Below are positions 34,550 to 43,855 of a stretch of 64,000 nt of DNA, in pieces. The DNA is from Sulfurospirillum sp. 1612. GTDB taxonomy: Bacteria; Campylobacterota; Campylobacteria; Campylobacterales; Sulfurospirillaceae. The stretch spans positions 930,001-994,000 of the forward strand of contig NZ_CP140614.1 in NCBI RefSeq assembly GCF_036556685.1. Reading direction: 5' to 3'. Each line of letters starts with the position of its first letter. Within the stretch, counting starts at the first letter, position 1. The position numbers and the translations under genes were made by a program. A model generated the notes under the pieces. It saw only the letters and a list, made by a program, of their open reading frames with translations. It searched no databases and was not told the origin of the DNA.

Positions 34550-34676
34550 TTAAATTGTTTAAGGTTTGTGTAAAATAGACAAAAGTTTACAAAAAGTTTA
34601 AAATATAAACTTAAAAAAACAATTTAAAGCTAAATTTAAGGTAAGATAAAATAGTATGAAAAAATTTCTATTTTAT
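34550..34676 (+). promoter_or_regulatory. AT-rich control region of the por operon with nested inverted repeats
   Basis: Within the 247-base divergent gap (34472-34718), TTAAATTGTTT (34550-34560) is the perfect complement of AAACAATTTAA (34617-34627). Inside it AAGTTTA-AAATA-TAAACTT (34594-34612) forms a 7-bp palindrome. Further on ATAAAATAG (34646-34654) pairs with CTATTTTAT (34668-34676). TAAAAT sequences could be -10 boxes. No tRNA or known riboswitch is seen. Confidence 0.5.
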
Positions 34677-34718
34677 GACACCAGAAATGCTCTCATTTGA
34701 AGATAATAAGGAGAATCA

Positions 34719-35276
34719 ATGTTAGAAATTAGATGGCACAGTCGCGCAGGACAAGGTGCAGTCACAGGAGCCAAGGGATTGGGCGATGTGATTGCCAATA
34801 CAGGCAAAGAAGTGCAAGCATTTGCATTTTATGGTTCCGCCAAAAGAGGCGCTGCTATGACGGCTTATAATCGGATTGATGATCAACCTATTATCAATCA
34901 TGAGAAACATATGGTTCCAGATTATGTGCTAGTGATTGATCCTGCTTTGGCATTATCAGCCGATATCACCGCACATGAAAAAAACACCACACGATATATC
35001 GTGACGACACACTTGTCGAAAGAGGCGTTAATCAAACAGGTACCAAAGCTTGCCGGTAAGCAAGTTTTTACGGTGGATTGTATGAAAATCTCTATGGAGA
35101 CGATAGGACGAGCCATCCCCAATACACCGATGTTAGGGGCTTTGATGAAAGTCTCAGGGATGTTTGATGTTGAATATTTTAAAAATGCGATGCTTAAAGT
35201 ACTAAGTAAATTTCCACAAGCCGTGATTGATGCCAATATGGCGGCAATTGATCGTGCCTACAACGAAGTAAAATAA
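34719..35276 (+). CDS. porC: Pyruvate:ferredoxin/flavodoxin oxidoreductase gamma subunit
   Basis: 185 residues with the gamma-subunit N-terminus EIRWHSRAGQGAVTGAKGL and FYGSAKRGAAMTAYNR. The complex oxidises pyruvate to acetyl-CoA, or runs in reverse for CO2 fixation in organisms with a reductive TCA cycle. Strong AAGGAGAA precedes the start. Order C-D-A-B is the usual one in this phylum. Confidence 0.93.
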   Translation: MLEIRWHSRAGQGAVTGAKGLGDVIANTGKEVQAFAFYGSAKRGAAMTAYNRIDDQPIINHEKHMVPDYVLVIDPALALSADITAHEKNTTRYIVTTHLSKEALIKQVPKLAGKQVFTVDCMKISMETIGRAIPNTPMLGALMKVSGMFDVEYFKNAMLKVLSKFPQAVIDANMAAIDRAYNEVK

Positions 35277-35286
35277 AGGGGCTAGA

Positions 35287-35682
35287 ATGGACTATTTAGG
35301 ATGGGATCAAGTAGAAGCAGGTGCCGTATTACCGTCATTTGATGAGGTAAAAGGAGATATTGCTTTGCTAAAACAGGCAGAACGAGATTATGCACCAACC
35401 AATTCTTATACCGCAAGTGTTGCAGATTGGCGAGTCTTTAAGCCGGTATTTAATCGCGATCTTTGTATTGATTGTCAAAATTGTTGGGTTTTTTGTCCCG
35501 ATACTGCGATTATTGCTGTGGATAAGAAAATGGTGGGAATTGATTATGAACATTGCAAAGGATGTGGTGTGTGTGTGGATGTGTGTCCAACCAATCAAAA
35601 ATCACTGCTTATGTTCGATGAAAATGAAGATAATGACAGGGCATTGCAAAATTGGCCAGAGAAAATAAAGAAGGAAAAGTAA
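35287..35682 (+). CDS. porD: Pyruvate:ferredoxin/flavodoxin oxidoreductase delta subunit
   Basis: 131 residues with two [4Fe-4S] ferredoxin motifs, CIDCQNCWVFCPD and CKGCGVCVDVCPT, which pass electrons from the catalytic subunits to ferredoxin or flavodoxin. The stop overlaps the porA start by one base, indicating translational coupling. Confidence 0.93.
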   Translation: MDYLGWDQVEAGAVLPSFDEVKGDIALLKQAERDYAPTNSYTASVADWRVFKPVFNRDLCIDCQNCWVFCPDTAIIAVDKKMVGIDYEHCKGCGVCVDVCPTNQKSLLMFDENEDNDRALQNWPEKIKKEK

Positions 35683-36899
35683 TGGCAGAAAAATTAAAAT
35701 TACAAGAAGTGGAAGTTTGGGATGGAAATATGGCCTTTGCTCAAGCGATGCGACAAGCACAAATCGATGTCGTTGCTGCTTATCCCATCACCCCATCGAC
35801 TCCGACGGTTCATGGTTATGCTAAATTTTTATCTGATGGTTATATTGATGGCGAATTTGTATTAGTGGAGAGTGAGCATGCTGCGATGAGTGGCTGTGTC
35901 GGAGCTGCCGCTGCGGGTGGAAGAGTCGCGACGGCGACGAGTTCTCAGGGGTTTGCCCTGATGGTTGAGGTGCTGTATCAAGCCGCAGGTATGCGGTTGC
36001 CTATCGTTTTGGCTCTTGTTAATCGTGCGCTTGCCTCTCCTTTGAATGTCAATGGAGACCATTCAGATATGTATTTAGGACGAGATGCTGGCTGGATCAT
36101 GATAGATGCATTCAATGCCCAAGAAGCGTATGATTTGATGTTGATGGGCTTTAAAATAGCAGAAGATTTAAGTGTAAGATTACCGGTTATGATTAATCAA
36201 GATGGTTTTATTACCTCGCATACGGCACAAAATGTTAGACCTTTGCAAGATGAAGAGGCTTATGAATTTATAGGAGAATACCAATCGGTCAATCCGATGC
36301 TTGATTTTTCACATCCTGTGACGTATGGGGCGCAAACAGAGGAAGATTGGCATTTTGAATTTAAGGCACGACAACATAAAGCACTCATGGATTCCAAGGC
36401 GTGTATCCAAGAGGTTTTTGAATCATTTAAAACCGTGACTGCAAGAGAATACAATATCGTAGAAAGTTATGAGATGGACGATGCCCAAATCGCGATTGTA
36501 GCCCTTGGCAGTACGGTTGAGAGTGCCGTGTTTGCAGCAAGAAAATTGCGAGAAGAGGGCATCAAAGCCGGAGTGGTGGCCCCACGATTGTTACGACCAT
36601 TTCCTTATGAGGCCATCAAAGACGCCCTGAAAGATGTCAAAGCGATTGCGACACTCGATCGATCATCACCCGGTGGTGCTCTTGGTATGCTCTATAATGA
36701 AATCAGTGCGGCACTGTATCAAGGGGATAATCGACCGATTATTAATAACTATATTTACGGCTTGGGTGGTAGAGATATGACACAAGAAAATATTATGGAA
36801 ATTTTCAGAGATATCAAGAAAAATGCCGATGCTGGGAAACTGGTCACACCATTGCAACAGTTTAGTGGACTTCGCGGTCCTAAACTCTCTTTCTTTTAA
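35682..36899 (+). CDS. porA: Pyruvate:ferredoxin/flavodoxin oxidoreductase alpha subunit
   Basis: 405 residues from the ATG at 35682, which shares its A with the porD stop. The alpha-subunit motifs AAYPITPSTPTVH, VESEHAAMSGCVGAAAAGGR and ATSSQGFALMVEVLYQAAG are intact. A C-terminal transketolase-like domain (about 260-360) follows. It provides part of the thiamine diphosphate active site together with PorB. Confidence 0.94.
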   Translation: MAEKLKLQEVEVWDGNMAFAQAMRQAQIDVVAAYPITPSTPTVHGYAKFLSDGYIDGEFVLVESEHAAMSGCVGAAAAGGRVATATSSQGFALMVEVLYQAAGMRLPIVLALVNRALASPLNVNGDHSDMYLGRDAGWIMIDAFNAQEAYDLMLMGFKIAEDLSVRLPVMINQDGFITSHTAQNVRPLQDEEAYEFIGEYQSVNPMLDFSHPVTYGAQTEEDWHFEFKARQHKALMDSKACIQEVFESFKTVTAREYNIVESYEMDDAQIAIVALGSTVESAVFAARKLREEGIKAGVVAPRLLRPFPYEAIKDALKDVKAIATLDRSSPGGALGMLYNEISAALYQGDNRPIINNYIYGLGGRDMTQENIMEIFRDIKKNADAGKLVTPLQQFSGLRGPKLSFF

Positions 36900-36913
36900 A
36901 TAGGAGTAAACAG

Positions 36914-37864
36914 ATGAATAAAGAAATAAGAAATTTAAAACAGTTTTCAACATCCAATGACCGATTTGAAGGGGCGCATTTATTGTGTCCGGGATGTGCC
37001 CATTCCATTATTGTAAGAGAGTTATTAAATTGTACTGATGACAATCTTGTCATTGCCAATGCAACAGGATGTTTGGAAGTTTGTACCGCAGTCTATCCGC
37101 ATACTTCTTGGGATGCGTCTTGGATTCATATTGGATTTGAAAATGCTGCGACATCTGCAAGCGGTGCTGAAGCGATGTATAAAGCATTAAAACGAAAAGG
37201 AAAATTAAAAGACCCCGATAAGCCTGTCAAATTTGTTGCCTTTGGTGGCGATGGTGCGACGTATGATATTGGATTTCAATTTTTAAGCGGTGCGGTAGAA
37301 CGGGGTCATGATTTTACGTATGTTTGTCTTGATAATGAAGTCTATGCCAATACCGGTGGTCAAAGAAGTAGCTCCACTCCTATTGGTGCGAGTACGACGA
37401 CAACACCAGCGGGGCGTATTAGCTATGGCGAGAAAAAAATGAAAAAAGATATCGTCTCGATTATGGCGGCCAATGGGGCTCCTTATGTCGCCCAAGTTTC
37501 ACCAAACAAATGGAAAGATATGGTGAAAAAATATCAAAAAGCATTGAGTATTGAAGGACCTGCTTTTATCAATGCGATGAGTGCGTGTACGACAGAGTGG
37601 AAATTTCCTTCCAATGAAACGATTCAAGTGAGTGATTTGGCGACGGATTCTTTGGTCTTTCCTCTTTATGAAATCGAAGAGGGGCATAAATTAACCATTA
37701 CGTATCGACCGAGAAAAATCATCCCCGTACGCGATTATTTAGGCGCACAAGGACGTTTCAAACACCTCTTTAAAAAAGAAAATGAATATTTGATTGAGGC
37801 CATGCAAAAAAGTGTCGATGCAAAGTGGGAATTATTGCAAAGACGTGAAGAGGCGGGCGTCTAA
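36914..37864 (+). CDS. porB: Pyruvate:ferredoxin/flavodoxin oxidoreductase beta subunit
   Basis: 316 residues. CPGCAHSIIVRE near the N-terminus supplies cluster or structural cysteines, and GDGATYDIGFQF to NEVYANTGGQRSSSTP is the thiamine diphosphate-binding region of the beta subunit. It completes the porCDAB set. An inverted repeat follows the gene. Confidence 0.94.
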   Translation: MNKEIRNLKQFSTSNDRFEGAHLLCPGCAHSIIVRELLNCTDDNLVIANATGCLEVCTAVYPHTSWDASWIHIGFENAATSASGAEAMYKALKRKGKLKDPDKPVKFVAFGGDGATYDIGFQFLSGAVERGHDFTYVCLDNEVYANTGGQRSSSTPIGASTTTTPAGRISYGEKKMKKDIVSIMAANGAPYVAQVSPNKWKDMVKKYQKALSIEGPAFINAMSACTTEWKFPSNETIQVSDLATDSLVFPLYEIEEGHKLTITYRPRKIIPVRDYLGAQGRFKHLFKKENEYLIEAMQKSVDAKWELLQRREEAGV

Positions 37865-37872
37865 AAAATAGG

Positions 37873-37912
37873 TATAATGTCATAGCTGAGAAATACTTTG
37901 CTATGACATTAT
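37873..37912 (+). promoter_or_regulatory. 13-bp perfect inverted repeat overlapping a -10 box
   Basis: ATAATGTCATAGC (37874-37886) is the exact reverse complement of GCTATGACATTAT (37900-37912), 13-base loop. TATAAT at 37873-37878 overlaps the left arm. It could be an operator for the hydrolase gene, or a processing or termination hairpin of the por transcript (no T tract). Confidence 0.6.
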
Positions 37913-37931
37913 GAGATATGAGGACAAGATG

Positions 37932-38525
37932 ATGGATATCAAGAAAAAACCTTGCGGTGCTTATATGACAAACTGCTATATTGTAAAAATTGGTGCGGTT
38001 GAATTTATTATTGACCCGGGTATGGGTGCTGATGTTTGGGTCAAAGAGAACGTCACAAACCCGGTGGCCATTTTAAATACGCATGGACATTTTGATCATG
38101 TTTGGAGCAATAGTAGTCTAAAAGATTATTATAATATTCCAATTTATGCACCCAAACCCGATGTATTTATGCTCCAAAATGATCCTTTTGGACAAGGTAC
38201 TCCTCCGAGTGAGGCAGATGTAGAGGTTGAAGGTGATGCCAGATTTGAGATTGCTGATATTCCGATACAATACTATTTTTTTCCCGGTCATACCCCAGGA
38301 TGTAGTGCCATATTGATAGAAAATGCACTCTTTAGCGGTGATTTTATCTTCCAAAACTCGATTGGGCGAGTGGATTTTCCTTATAGCAGTCCTGAGGATA
38401 TGAAAGCGAGTATTCGCAAATTTTTACAGATGAAAGAAGATTATATTATTTATCCCGGACACGGCGAGAATACAACCGTATTGACAGAGCAAAAGAGTGT
38501 GGGGGCTTGGTTGAATTATATTTAA
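37932..38525 (+). CDS. Metallo-beta-lactamase-fold hydrolase, glyoxalase II-like
   Basis: 197 residues; of two adjacent ATGs and one further upstream, 37932 has the best spacing (7 bases) to TGAGGA. The metal motif THGHFDHVW (His51, His53, Asp55, His56), FFPGHTPGCSA, LFSGDFIF and YPGHG fit the glyoxalase II-like group. Thioester or persulfide hydrolysis is possible; the substrate is unknown. Its stop codon directly abuts that of the convergent hotdog gene. Confidence 0.87.
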   Translation: MDIKKKPCGAYMTNCYIVKIGAVEFIIDPGMGADVWVKENVTNPVAILNTHGHFDHVWSNSSLKDYYNIPIYAPKPDVFMLQNDPFGQGTPPSEADVEVEGDARFEIADIPIQYYFFPGHTPGCSAILIENALFSGDFIFQNSIGRVDFPYSSPEDMKASIRKFLQMKEDYIIYPGHGENTTVLTEQKSVGAWLNYI

Positions 38526-39089
38526 CTATCCAAGGCGTGCGTGATAGTCTGTATTGATATTTTTTAGCTTTGTTTTTAAGATATGTTTTTCTAATACAAC
38601 AGCTTGAAAAATACCCTCAAAGATTTTGATTTCTCCGATTTCACCGGTGACATTGACTTCACGTTTTCGGGAATCTTCAAATTTAGCTTTGGCTTTAAAA
38701 TCTATAATATCGCCACTTTTTGCGGGTGCCAAAAATTTACTTTTTGCTGCGATAATGACGAGGTTTTCTTCATTGATAGCAGCGATTGCTGCATATTCTG
38801 CTGCACTGGCGATAAAACCATTGTGCACGAGTCCTAGCATATCAACACTCATCTCCTGAGTCGTATGAAATACCGTCTGTGCAAAACTATTTTCTAAGGA
38901 GGTGATTTGTCCCGAAAAAGTTGATTTTAGTTTTTGGTGGGTATGCAGGTCATCACGCAAGTCATGTTCACGCTCTAGCATACTTTCTGATTCATCTAAA
39001 TCATTAAAATCATTTTCAAAACTCTCTTCTTGAGTCTCAGTAAACTTATTAAGTTCTTCTGATGCTAATGCGTGCGCGGCTTGGGGCAT
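38526..39089 (-). CDS. Hotdog-fold thioesterase-like protein with acidic N-terminal extension
   Basis: 187 residues. The hotdog domain (about 65-170) includes MLGLVHNGFIASAAEYAAI and the AKSKFLAPAKSGD strand typical of PaaI/FapR-type folds. Residues 10-50 form a highly acidic, probably helical extension (FENDFNDLDESESMLE and further). A catalytic residue set for CoA thioesters cannot be confirmed by eye; FapR-like acyl binding is an alternative. Confidence 0.72.
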   Translation of the reverse strand: MPQAAHALASEELNKFTETQEESFENDFNDLDESESMLEREHDLRDDLHTHQKLKSTFSGQITSLENSFAQTVFHTTQEMSVDMLGLVHNGFIASAAEYAAIAAINEENLVIIAAKSKFLAPAKSGDIIDFKAKAKFEDSRKREVNVTGEIGEIKIFEGIFQAVVLEKHILKTKLKNINTDYHARLG

Positions 39090-39130
39090 AGTATATCCTT
39101 AAATTTATCGTTGAAAGTAATATCGGTAAA

Positions 39131-40030
39131 TTAAATTCTTATTTTAACGTACGCACGTTTTGGTGCAGGATATCCCTCTATAGTGAGCTCATGATTGTTA
39201 GGGTCGAGAAAATTATCCAAACTCTCTCCTTCAATCCATTTTGTTTTTCGTTGTTCCTCAAGATCAGTTTTTTTGATACACAAAAGTTCAAATGTACGAA
39301 ATCCAGCACGCTGGCACCAATGTTGTAGCGCGGTCACTGTGGGGATAAAATAGATATTGGGAATTTTTGAGTAGCGATCTTGTGGTGTGAGGCACATCGG
39401 TGCATCTCCATCGATGATAAAAGTATCCAAAATCACTTCACCCTCAGGATTCAACCCTTTTTTGAGTGCTTTTAGTGCACTGATTGGATCACTCCTGTGA
39501 TATAAAACCCCCAAACAAAAGATGACATCAAATCGCGTCTCATAAAAAGGCACATGCTCGATGCCTAAAAGTTCATAAGTGATAGGTGCTTTGATAAAAT
39601 GATTGATAAAATCAAATTGTGTTTTATAGTGAATTGAGGGGTCAAATCCGACCAATTTTTTGGGATGTTGCTCCAACATACGGAAAAGATAATAACCATT
39701 ATTACACCCAATATCAGCGACGCATTTATCTTTCAAATCCAAATAAGGCTCTAAAAGATTGTACTTGATTTGACTTTGCCATTCGCTATCGATAAAGGTA
39801 CCAAAAACATTAAAAGGTCCTTTTCTCCAAGGTCTGAGCATCCATGCAAGCGCATCAATCTTTTTTTTCTCTGTCTCTTGAAGGGTACTCTCTTCTAGTG
39901 TGATAATATCACTAAAGCTCACTCTACTTGGTTGTATGTTTGGCAGGGCTGCGAGGTGTTCTCGTAGTGGTTTGATATTTTTCCACTCGTTCCATTTTTC
40001 GCGCTCTTTTCTAATGGTGTTCAAATCCAT
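39131..40030 (-). CDS. cmoB: tRNA U34 carboxymethyltransferase CmoB
   Basis: 299 residues with [14 protein letters not shown] near the N-terminus, [18 protein letters not shown], the SAM-binding [15 protein letters not shown] and [13 protein letters not shown], all typical of CmoB. It uses carboxy-SAM to make cmo5U34 in tRNAs; the CmoA partner that makes carboxy-SAM is not in this window. Its start overlaps the stop of the small lipoprotein gene. Confidence 0.92.
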   Translation of the reverse strand: MDLNTIRKEREKWNEWKNIKPLREHLAALPNIQPSRVSFSDIITLEESTLQETEKKKIDALAWMLRPWRKGPFNVFGTFIDSEWQSQIKYNLLEPYLDLKDKCVADIGCNNGYYLFRMLEQHPKKLVGFDPSIHYKTQFDFINHFIKAPITYELLGIEHVPFYETRFDVIFCLGVLYHRSDPISALKALKKGLNPEGEVILDTFIIDGDAPMCLTPQDRYSKIPNIYFIPTVTALQHWCQRAGFRTFELLCIKKTDLEEQRKTKWIEGESLDNFLDPNNHELTIEGYPAPKRAYVKIRI

Positions 40031-40239
40031 TACTGTGCAATCTCGTCATAAGTGGTTTCAATTTTTTTCTTGACATCTTTGTATTCGATGAGATTTTTAT
40101 CACATTTTTTGTGATAAATACCCATACCATCATAATACTCATGACAATCATTATAATAATTGTTTGAGATACCTCGATCATTCACATATAAACATCCACT
40201 CAAAAAAAGTGGTATAATAATCATTAATACTATTTTCAT
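40030..40239 (-). CDS. Small predicted lipoprotein
   Basis: 69 residues from the ATG at 40239, chosen because it opens a signal peptide [16 protein letters not shown] with lipobox LSGC; a longer frame to 40377 would run into lemA. The mature part is rich in Tyr, Asp and Lys and has cysteines at about 33 and 46, possibly paired. No family recognised. It overlaps cmoB by one base and is divergent from lemA. Confidence 0.7.
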   Translation of the reverse strand: MKIVLMIIIPLFLSGCLYVNDRGISNNYYNDCHEYYDGMGIYHKKCDKNLIEYKDVKKKIETTYDEIAQ

Positions 40240-40293
40240 AAGATTATGATAGCATTTCATAGATGATAAGGTACTTAATTTGAAAGGGTCTAT

Positions 40294-40851
40294 ATGACGA
40301 CAGTTTTGATTGTGATATTGGTAGTAGTAGTTGCGTTGGTATTGATGTACAACTCTTTGGTCTCTAAAAAGAATCAAGTAGAGAATATTTTTGCTAGTTT
40401 AGATGCTGTTTTGAAGAAAAGATATGATTTGATTCCTAATCTTGTCGCCAGCGTGGGTGAGTACATGGAACATGAAAAAAGTATCCTAGAAGAAGTGACA
40501 GCACTGCGCACAGCTGCAAATAAAAGCAATATTAGTGATGATGAGAAGATGGAGCTTGATACTAAAGTCACGCAAGTTTTGAAATCTATCATGATAGCTG
40601 TTGAAAACTATCCCAATCTGAAAGCGAATGAAAATGTCTTGCATCTTCAAAAAACGCTCAATGAAATTGAGGAGCAAATCTCAGCAGCAAGGCGGGCATA
40701 TAATCAAGCTGTGACAGATTATAACAACGCGCTTGAGATGATTCCGACCAATATCGTAGCCTCATGGATGCATTATTCTGCGAAGAGAGTATTTGAAATC
40801 AAAGAAGACGAACGAGAAAATGTGGATGTGAAACAACTCTTTGATAAATGA
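40294..40851 (+). CDS. lemA: LemA family protein
   Basis: 185 residues: one N-terminal membrane helix (about 3-22) followed by the LemA four-helix domain with YNSLVSKKNQVENIFASLD, LDAVLKKRYDLIPNLVASV and RRAYNQAVTDYNNALEMIP. GAAAGGG precedes the start. LemA proteins are periplasm-facing membrane proteins of unsettled function that often pair with a DUF3137 or TPM gene, as here. Confidence 0.92.
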   Translation: MTTVLIVILVVVVALVLMYNSLVSKKNQVENIFASLDAVLKKRYDLIPNLVASVGEYMEHEKSILEEVTALRTAANKSNISDDEKMELDTKVTQVLKSIMIAVENYPNLKANENVLHLQKTLNEIEEQISAARRAYNQAVTDYNNALEMIPTNIVASWMHYSAKRVFEIKEDERENVDVKQLFDK

Positions 40852-41792
40852 AAAAAATCAGTGAATTAACCGAATTTTATTATCGCGAACTGCATCCCAT
40901 TTTGGTGCAGCTAGAAAAAAAGCGTACCACGATTCGTTTCAGGCTCATCTTAGTAGCGTGTGCATTGTTGTTATGCGATTTGATTTATCTTCGTTATGCT
41001 CGCGTTGATTTTATCATGATGCTCTCAATCAATGCGCTGATTGCCTTTGGGATGTATCGTTATTTGATGCGTGGCTATAAAGATGATTTTAAAGATAACG
41101 TCATTTTGCCATTGATTCATCACATCGATGCCAATCTTGTATATATGAAAAAATCTCATATTGACCAAAAAAGTTTTGAACAATCTAAAATTTTTACAGA
41201 AACGCCTGATGGATTGAGTGGTAATGATTATATCTATGGCAAGATTGATGATATCATGATAGAACTCTCAGATGTGCATGCATGGAAAAAAGAGCGTAAT
41301 GCCAAAAATAAAATCACAATCAAGACCCTCTTTAAAGGGCTTTTTATTGTTTCAGAATTTAATAAAAGCTTTAAAGGGACCACGGTGGTATTACCCGATG
41401 TGGCACAGAGTTCTTTTGGTAATCTTGTTGGCGGATGGCTGCAATCTCATAATCTTCACCGCGAAGATTTAGTGAAGATGGACAATGTCCTATTTGAACA
41501 GCAATTTGTCGTCTATGGGAGTGATCAAATCGAAGCACGCTATATCCTCTCGCATGCTCTGATGAAGCGATTATTGGAGTTTCAAGAGCGCTCCAAACAT
41601 CGCATTTGCGTCTCTTTTGTGAATGCAAAAATCTACTTGGCAATCGAATATAATAAAGATTTGTTTGAACCCAGTGTGTTTCGCTCCCTTTTAGAGTACA
41701 AAACAGCACTAGAATACATCGCCACGTTGCATTTAGCGATTGGTATTGTTGAGGAATTACAATTAAATGAAAAATTATGGAGTAAGGCATGA
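40848..41792 (+). CDS. DUF3137 membrane protein
   Basis: 314 residues with two membrane helices (about 28-46 and 53-70), then a soluble domain containing KNKITIKTLFKGLFIVSEF and FVVYGSDQIEARYILSHALM. This matches the DUF3137 proteins that pair with LemA. It overlaps lemA and the next gene by 4 bases each (ATGA), so the three are a coupled unit. Confidence 0.82.
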   Translation: MKKISELTEFYYRELHPILVQLEKKRTTIRFRLILVACALLLCDLIYLRYARVDFIMMLSINALIAFGMYRYLMRGYKDDFKDNVILPLIHHIDANLVYMKKSHIDQKSFEQSKIFTETPDGLSGNDYIYGKIDDIMIELSDVHAWKKERNAKNKITIKTLFKGLFIVSEFNKSFKGTTVVLPDVAQSSFGNLVGGWLQSHNLHREDLVKMDNVLFEQQFVVYGSDQIEARYILSHALMKRLLEFQERSKHRICVSFVNAKIYLAIEYNKDLFEPSVFRSLLEYKTALEYIATLHLAIGIVEELQLNEKLWSKA

Positions 41793-42565
41793 ATGAAAAC
41801 TTATTGACACAAAGTATCAAAGATTATTTAACCCCCAAAATGCTAAAGTATGCCATCCTTCCTTTTGTTGTGACGATGGTGGTGATGTATGTCATCTTTT
41901 TTGGTCTTGCGGGCATGGGATTGGACCAACTTCATACAACGATGGATGTGAATACGACGCATACTACAATCGTCAATGGCATTCCCCAAACCGATACGTT
42001 TAGCGCGCATCTTCAAAATTCCTCTATCATCAAATTTTTGATGAATTACACCATTACGTCATGGCTTGCAGGATTTTTGATTTATGCCATCGGAGGATTT
42101 TTTATTCTCTATTTTTCTATTTTTATCGCGATTATTGTGATTGGGTTCATGACCCCTTTTGTGATGAAAGAGTTGCAAAGAAGACACTATCCTGAAGTCA
42201 AGATGATTGGATATTCAGGTGTTTTTGAGAGTATTTTTTTGGTGATTCAGTGGGCTTTTGTCATGATATTGCTTTTTGTAGTATTGATTCCACTCTATTT
42301 TATACCATTATTGAATATTATCGCATTTAATGTGCCTTTATATTACTTTTTTCACAAGATGTTAGTGTTTGATGTCGCATCGCATATTGCAACGCGAGAA
42401 GAAGATAGAAAAATACGGTATCTTAATAAAACGTCGCTGCGTATCAAGACGGTATTATTGTACCTTCTTTCCTTGGTACCATTTGCCATATTTTTTGGTG
42501 CGATTTTTTATGTGATATATTTGGGAAATACCTATTTTACAGAAATAAAAAAAATTAGAAATTAG
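41789..42565 (+). CDS. EI24/CysZ-like membrane protein
   Basis: 258 residues with about four to five membrane helices (first near 18-40, then 90-125, 145-185, 225-250). The central RRHYPEV and the helix pattern suit the EI24 domain family (CysZ in enterics, sulfate uptake). A sulfate role is not supported by neighbours; it is coupled to lemA and DUF3137. Confidence 0.7.
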   Translation: MNENLLTQSIKDYLTPKMLKYAILPFVVTMVVMYVIFFGLAGMGLDQLHTTMDVNTTHTTIVNGIPQTDTFSAHLQNSSIIKFLMNYTITSWLAGFLIYAIGGFFILYFSIFIAIIVIGFMTPFVMKELQRRHYPEVKMIGYSGVFESIFLVIQWAFVMILLFVVLIPLYFIPLLNIIAFNVPLYYFFHKMLVFDVASHIATREEDRKIRYLNKTSLRIKTVLLYLLSLVPFAIFFGAIFYVIYLGNTYFTEIKKIRN

Positions 42566-42577
42566 GAGAATGAGAGA

Positions 42578-43855
42578 ATGAACAGTGTACTCGATTATTT
42601 TAAAATTATATCCAAGATTCCACGATGTAGTTTTAAAACTGAGAAAATGAGAGCGTTCCTTGTAGAAGAGGGTGAGAGACTCGGTTGTGAAGTGAGCACG
42701 GATAAAGCGGGCAATGTATTATACAAAAAAGGCACGCCTAAGATCTGTTTGCAATCGCATTATGATATGGTCTGCATCGGTAAAGCGCCACATTTAGAAT
42801 TGATTCAAGAAGGGAATATTTTAAGAGCCAAAGATTCTACCTTAGGGGCGGATAATGGCATGGGCGTGTGTATGATGCTCTATTGTATGCAAAAATATGA
42901 GAATTTAGAGTGCTTGTTTACCTCAGATGAGGAAGTGGGATTGATTGGAGCGACAGAGCTTGAGTTACCGATTGTTGCCCCTTATGTCCTCAACCTTGAT
43001 GGGGAAGATGAAAACGAAATCTATACCGGATGCGCCGGTGGTACGGATATGGAAGCCGTGATTGATTTGAAATATGAAGATTTATCTCCTGATGCAACAG
43101 TTTATGAAGCCAAAGTTGTCGGTCTCAAAGGCGGGCACAGTGGCGTTGAGATTGATAAAAATATTGCCTCTAGTATCAAGGTGATGGCACGATTTTTATC
43201 ACAATGCAATGGGGAACTTATCCATCTTGAAGCGGGTGAACGACGCAACTCGATTGCCAAACATGCCAAGGCGATTTTTACGAGCAGCGAACGGGTTCAA
43301 AGTGATGATGAGCATATTGTCATCACAGAGATAAAAAATACTTTTTCAAAAAAAATAGAAAATTCCCAAGCCATTATCAAAACCTTGCAAGCCTTTCCAC
43401 AAGGAGTGAGAAGTTGGAACCGTGAATATGGCATACCTGAAGATAGCATCAATTTAGGTCTTGTAGAGATGAGTGAAACCCAACTCAAAGTCATCCTCTC
43501 CCTACGATTTTTAAATGATAAAAACAGTGCGATATTAGCAGATGAAACGCGTGTATTTTTTGAATTGTGCGGGTTTTCAGCCTCCATATTGTCTACTCAT
43601 GTGGCATGGACGCCGACGATTGGTGAATTTTCTCATACTGTCAAAGATATCGTCTCAAAATATGTGCCTGGTGCACAATTCAAGGCGATTCACGCCGGAC
43701 TTGAATGTGGCATTTTATTGAGCAATTGTGCGCAGGTTAAAGAAGCTATCTCCATAGGACCTAATATCAGATCTCCACACTCCACGCGAGAAGAGTGCGA
43801 TTTGGATTCTGTGGAGCGTATTACCCAGGCTGTTGAAGAAATTATCGCGCTTTAA
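42578..43855 (+). CDS. pepD: Aminoacyl-histidine dipeptidase PepD, M20 metallopeptidase
   Basis: 425 residues. LQSHYDMVC, DSTLGADNGMGV, TSDEEVGLIGA and LNLDGEDENEI follow the di-zinc M20 order, and GLKGGHSGVEI is the lid/dimer segment. It cleaves dipeptides such as carnosine-type substrates. AGGAGAATGAG precedes the start. The 3' end overlaps the convergent nth gene by 14 bases. Confidence 0.88.
   Translation: MNSVLDYFKIISKIPRCSFKTEKMRAFLVEEGERLGCEVSTDKAGNVLYKKGTPKICLQSHYDMVCIGKAPHLELIQEGNILRAKDSTLGADNGMGVCMMLYCMQKYENLECLFTSDEEVGLIGATELELPIVAPYVLNLDGEDENEIYTGCAGGTDMEAVIDLKYEDLSPDATVYEAKVVGLKGGHSGVEIDKNIASSIKVMARFLSQCNGELIHLEAGERRNSIAKHAKAIFTSSERVQSDDEHIVITEIKNTFSKKIENSQAIIKTLQAFPQGVRSWNREYGIPEDSINLGLVEMSETQLKVILSLRFLNDKNSAILADETRVFFELCGFSASILSTHVAWTPTIGEFSHTVKDIVSKYVPGAQFKAIHAGLECGILLSNCAQVKEAISIGPNIRSPHSTREECDLDSVERITQAVEEIIAL

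Noticed and set aside
41371-41820. 149-codon minus-strand ORF
   Set aside because: Lies opposite the DUF3137 gene whose frame, start overlap and family match are better supported.
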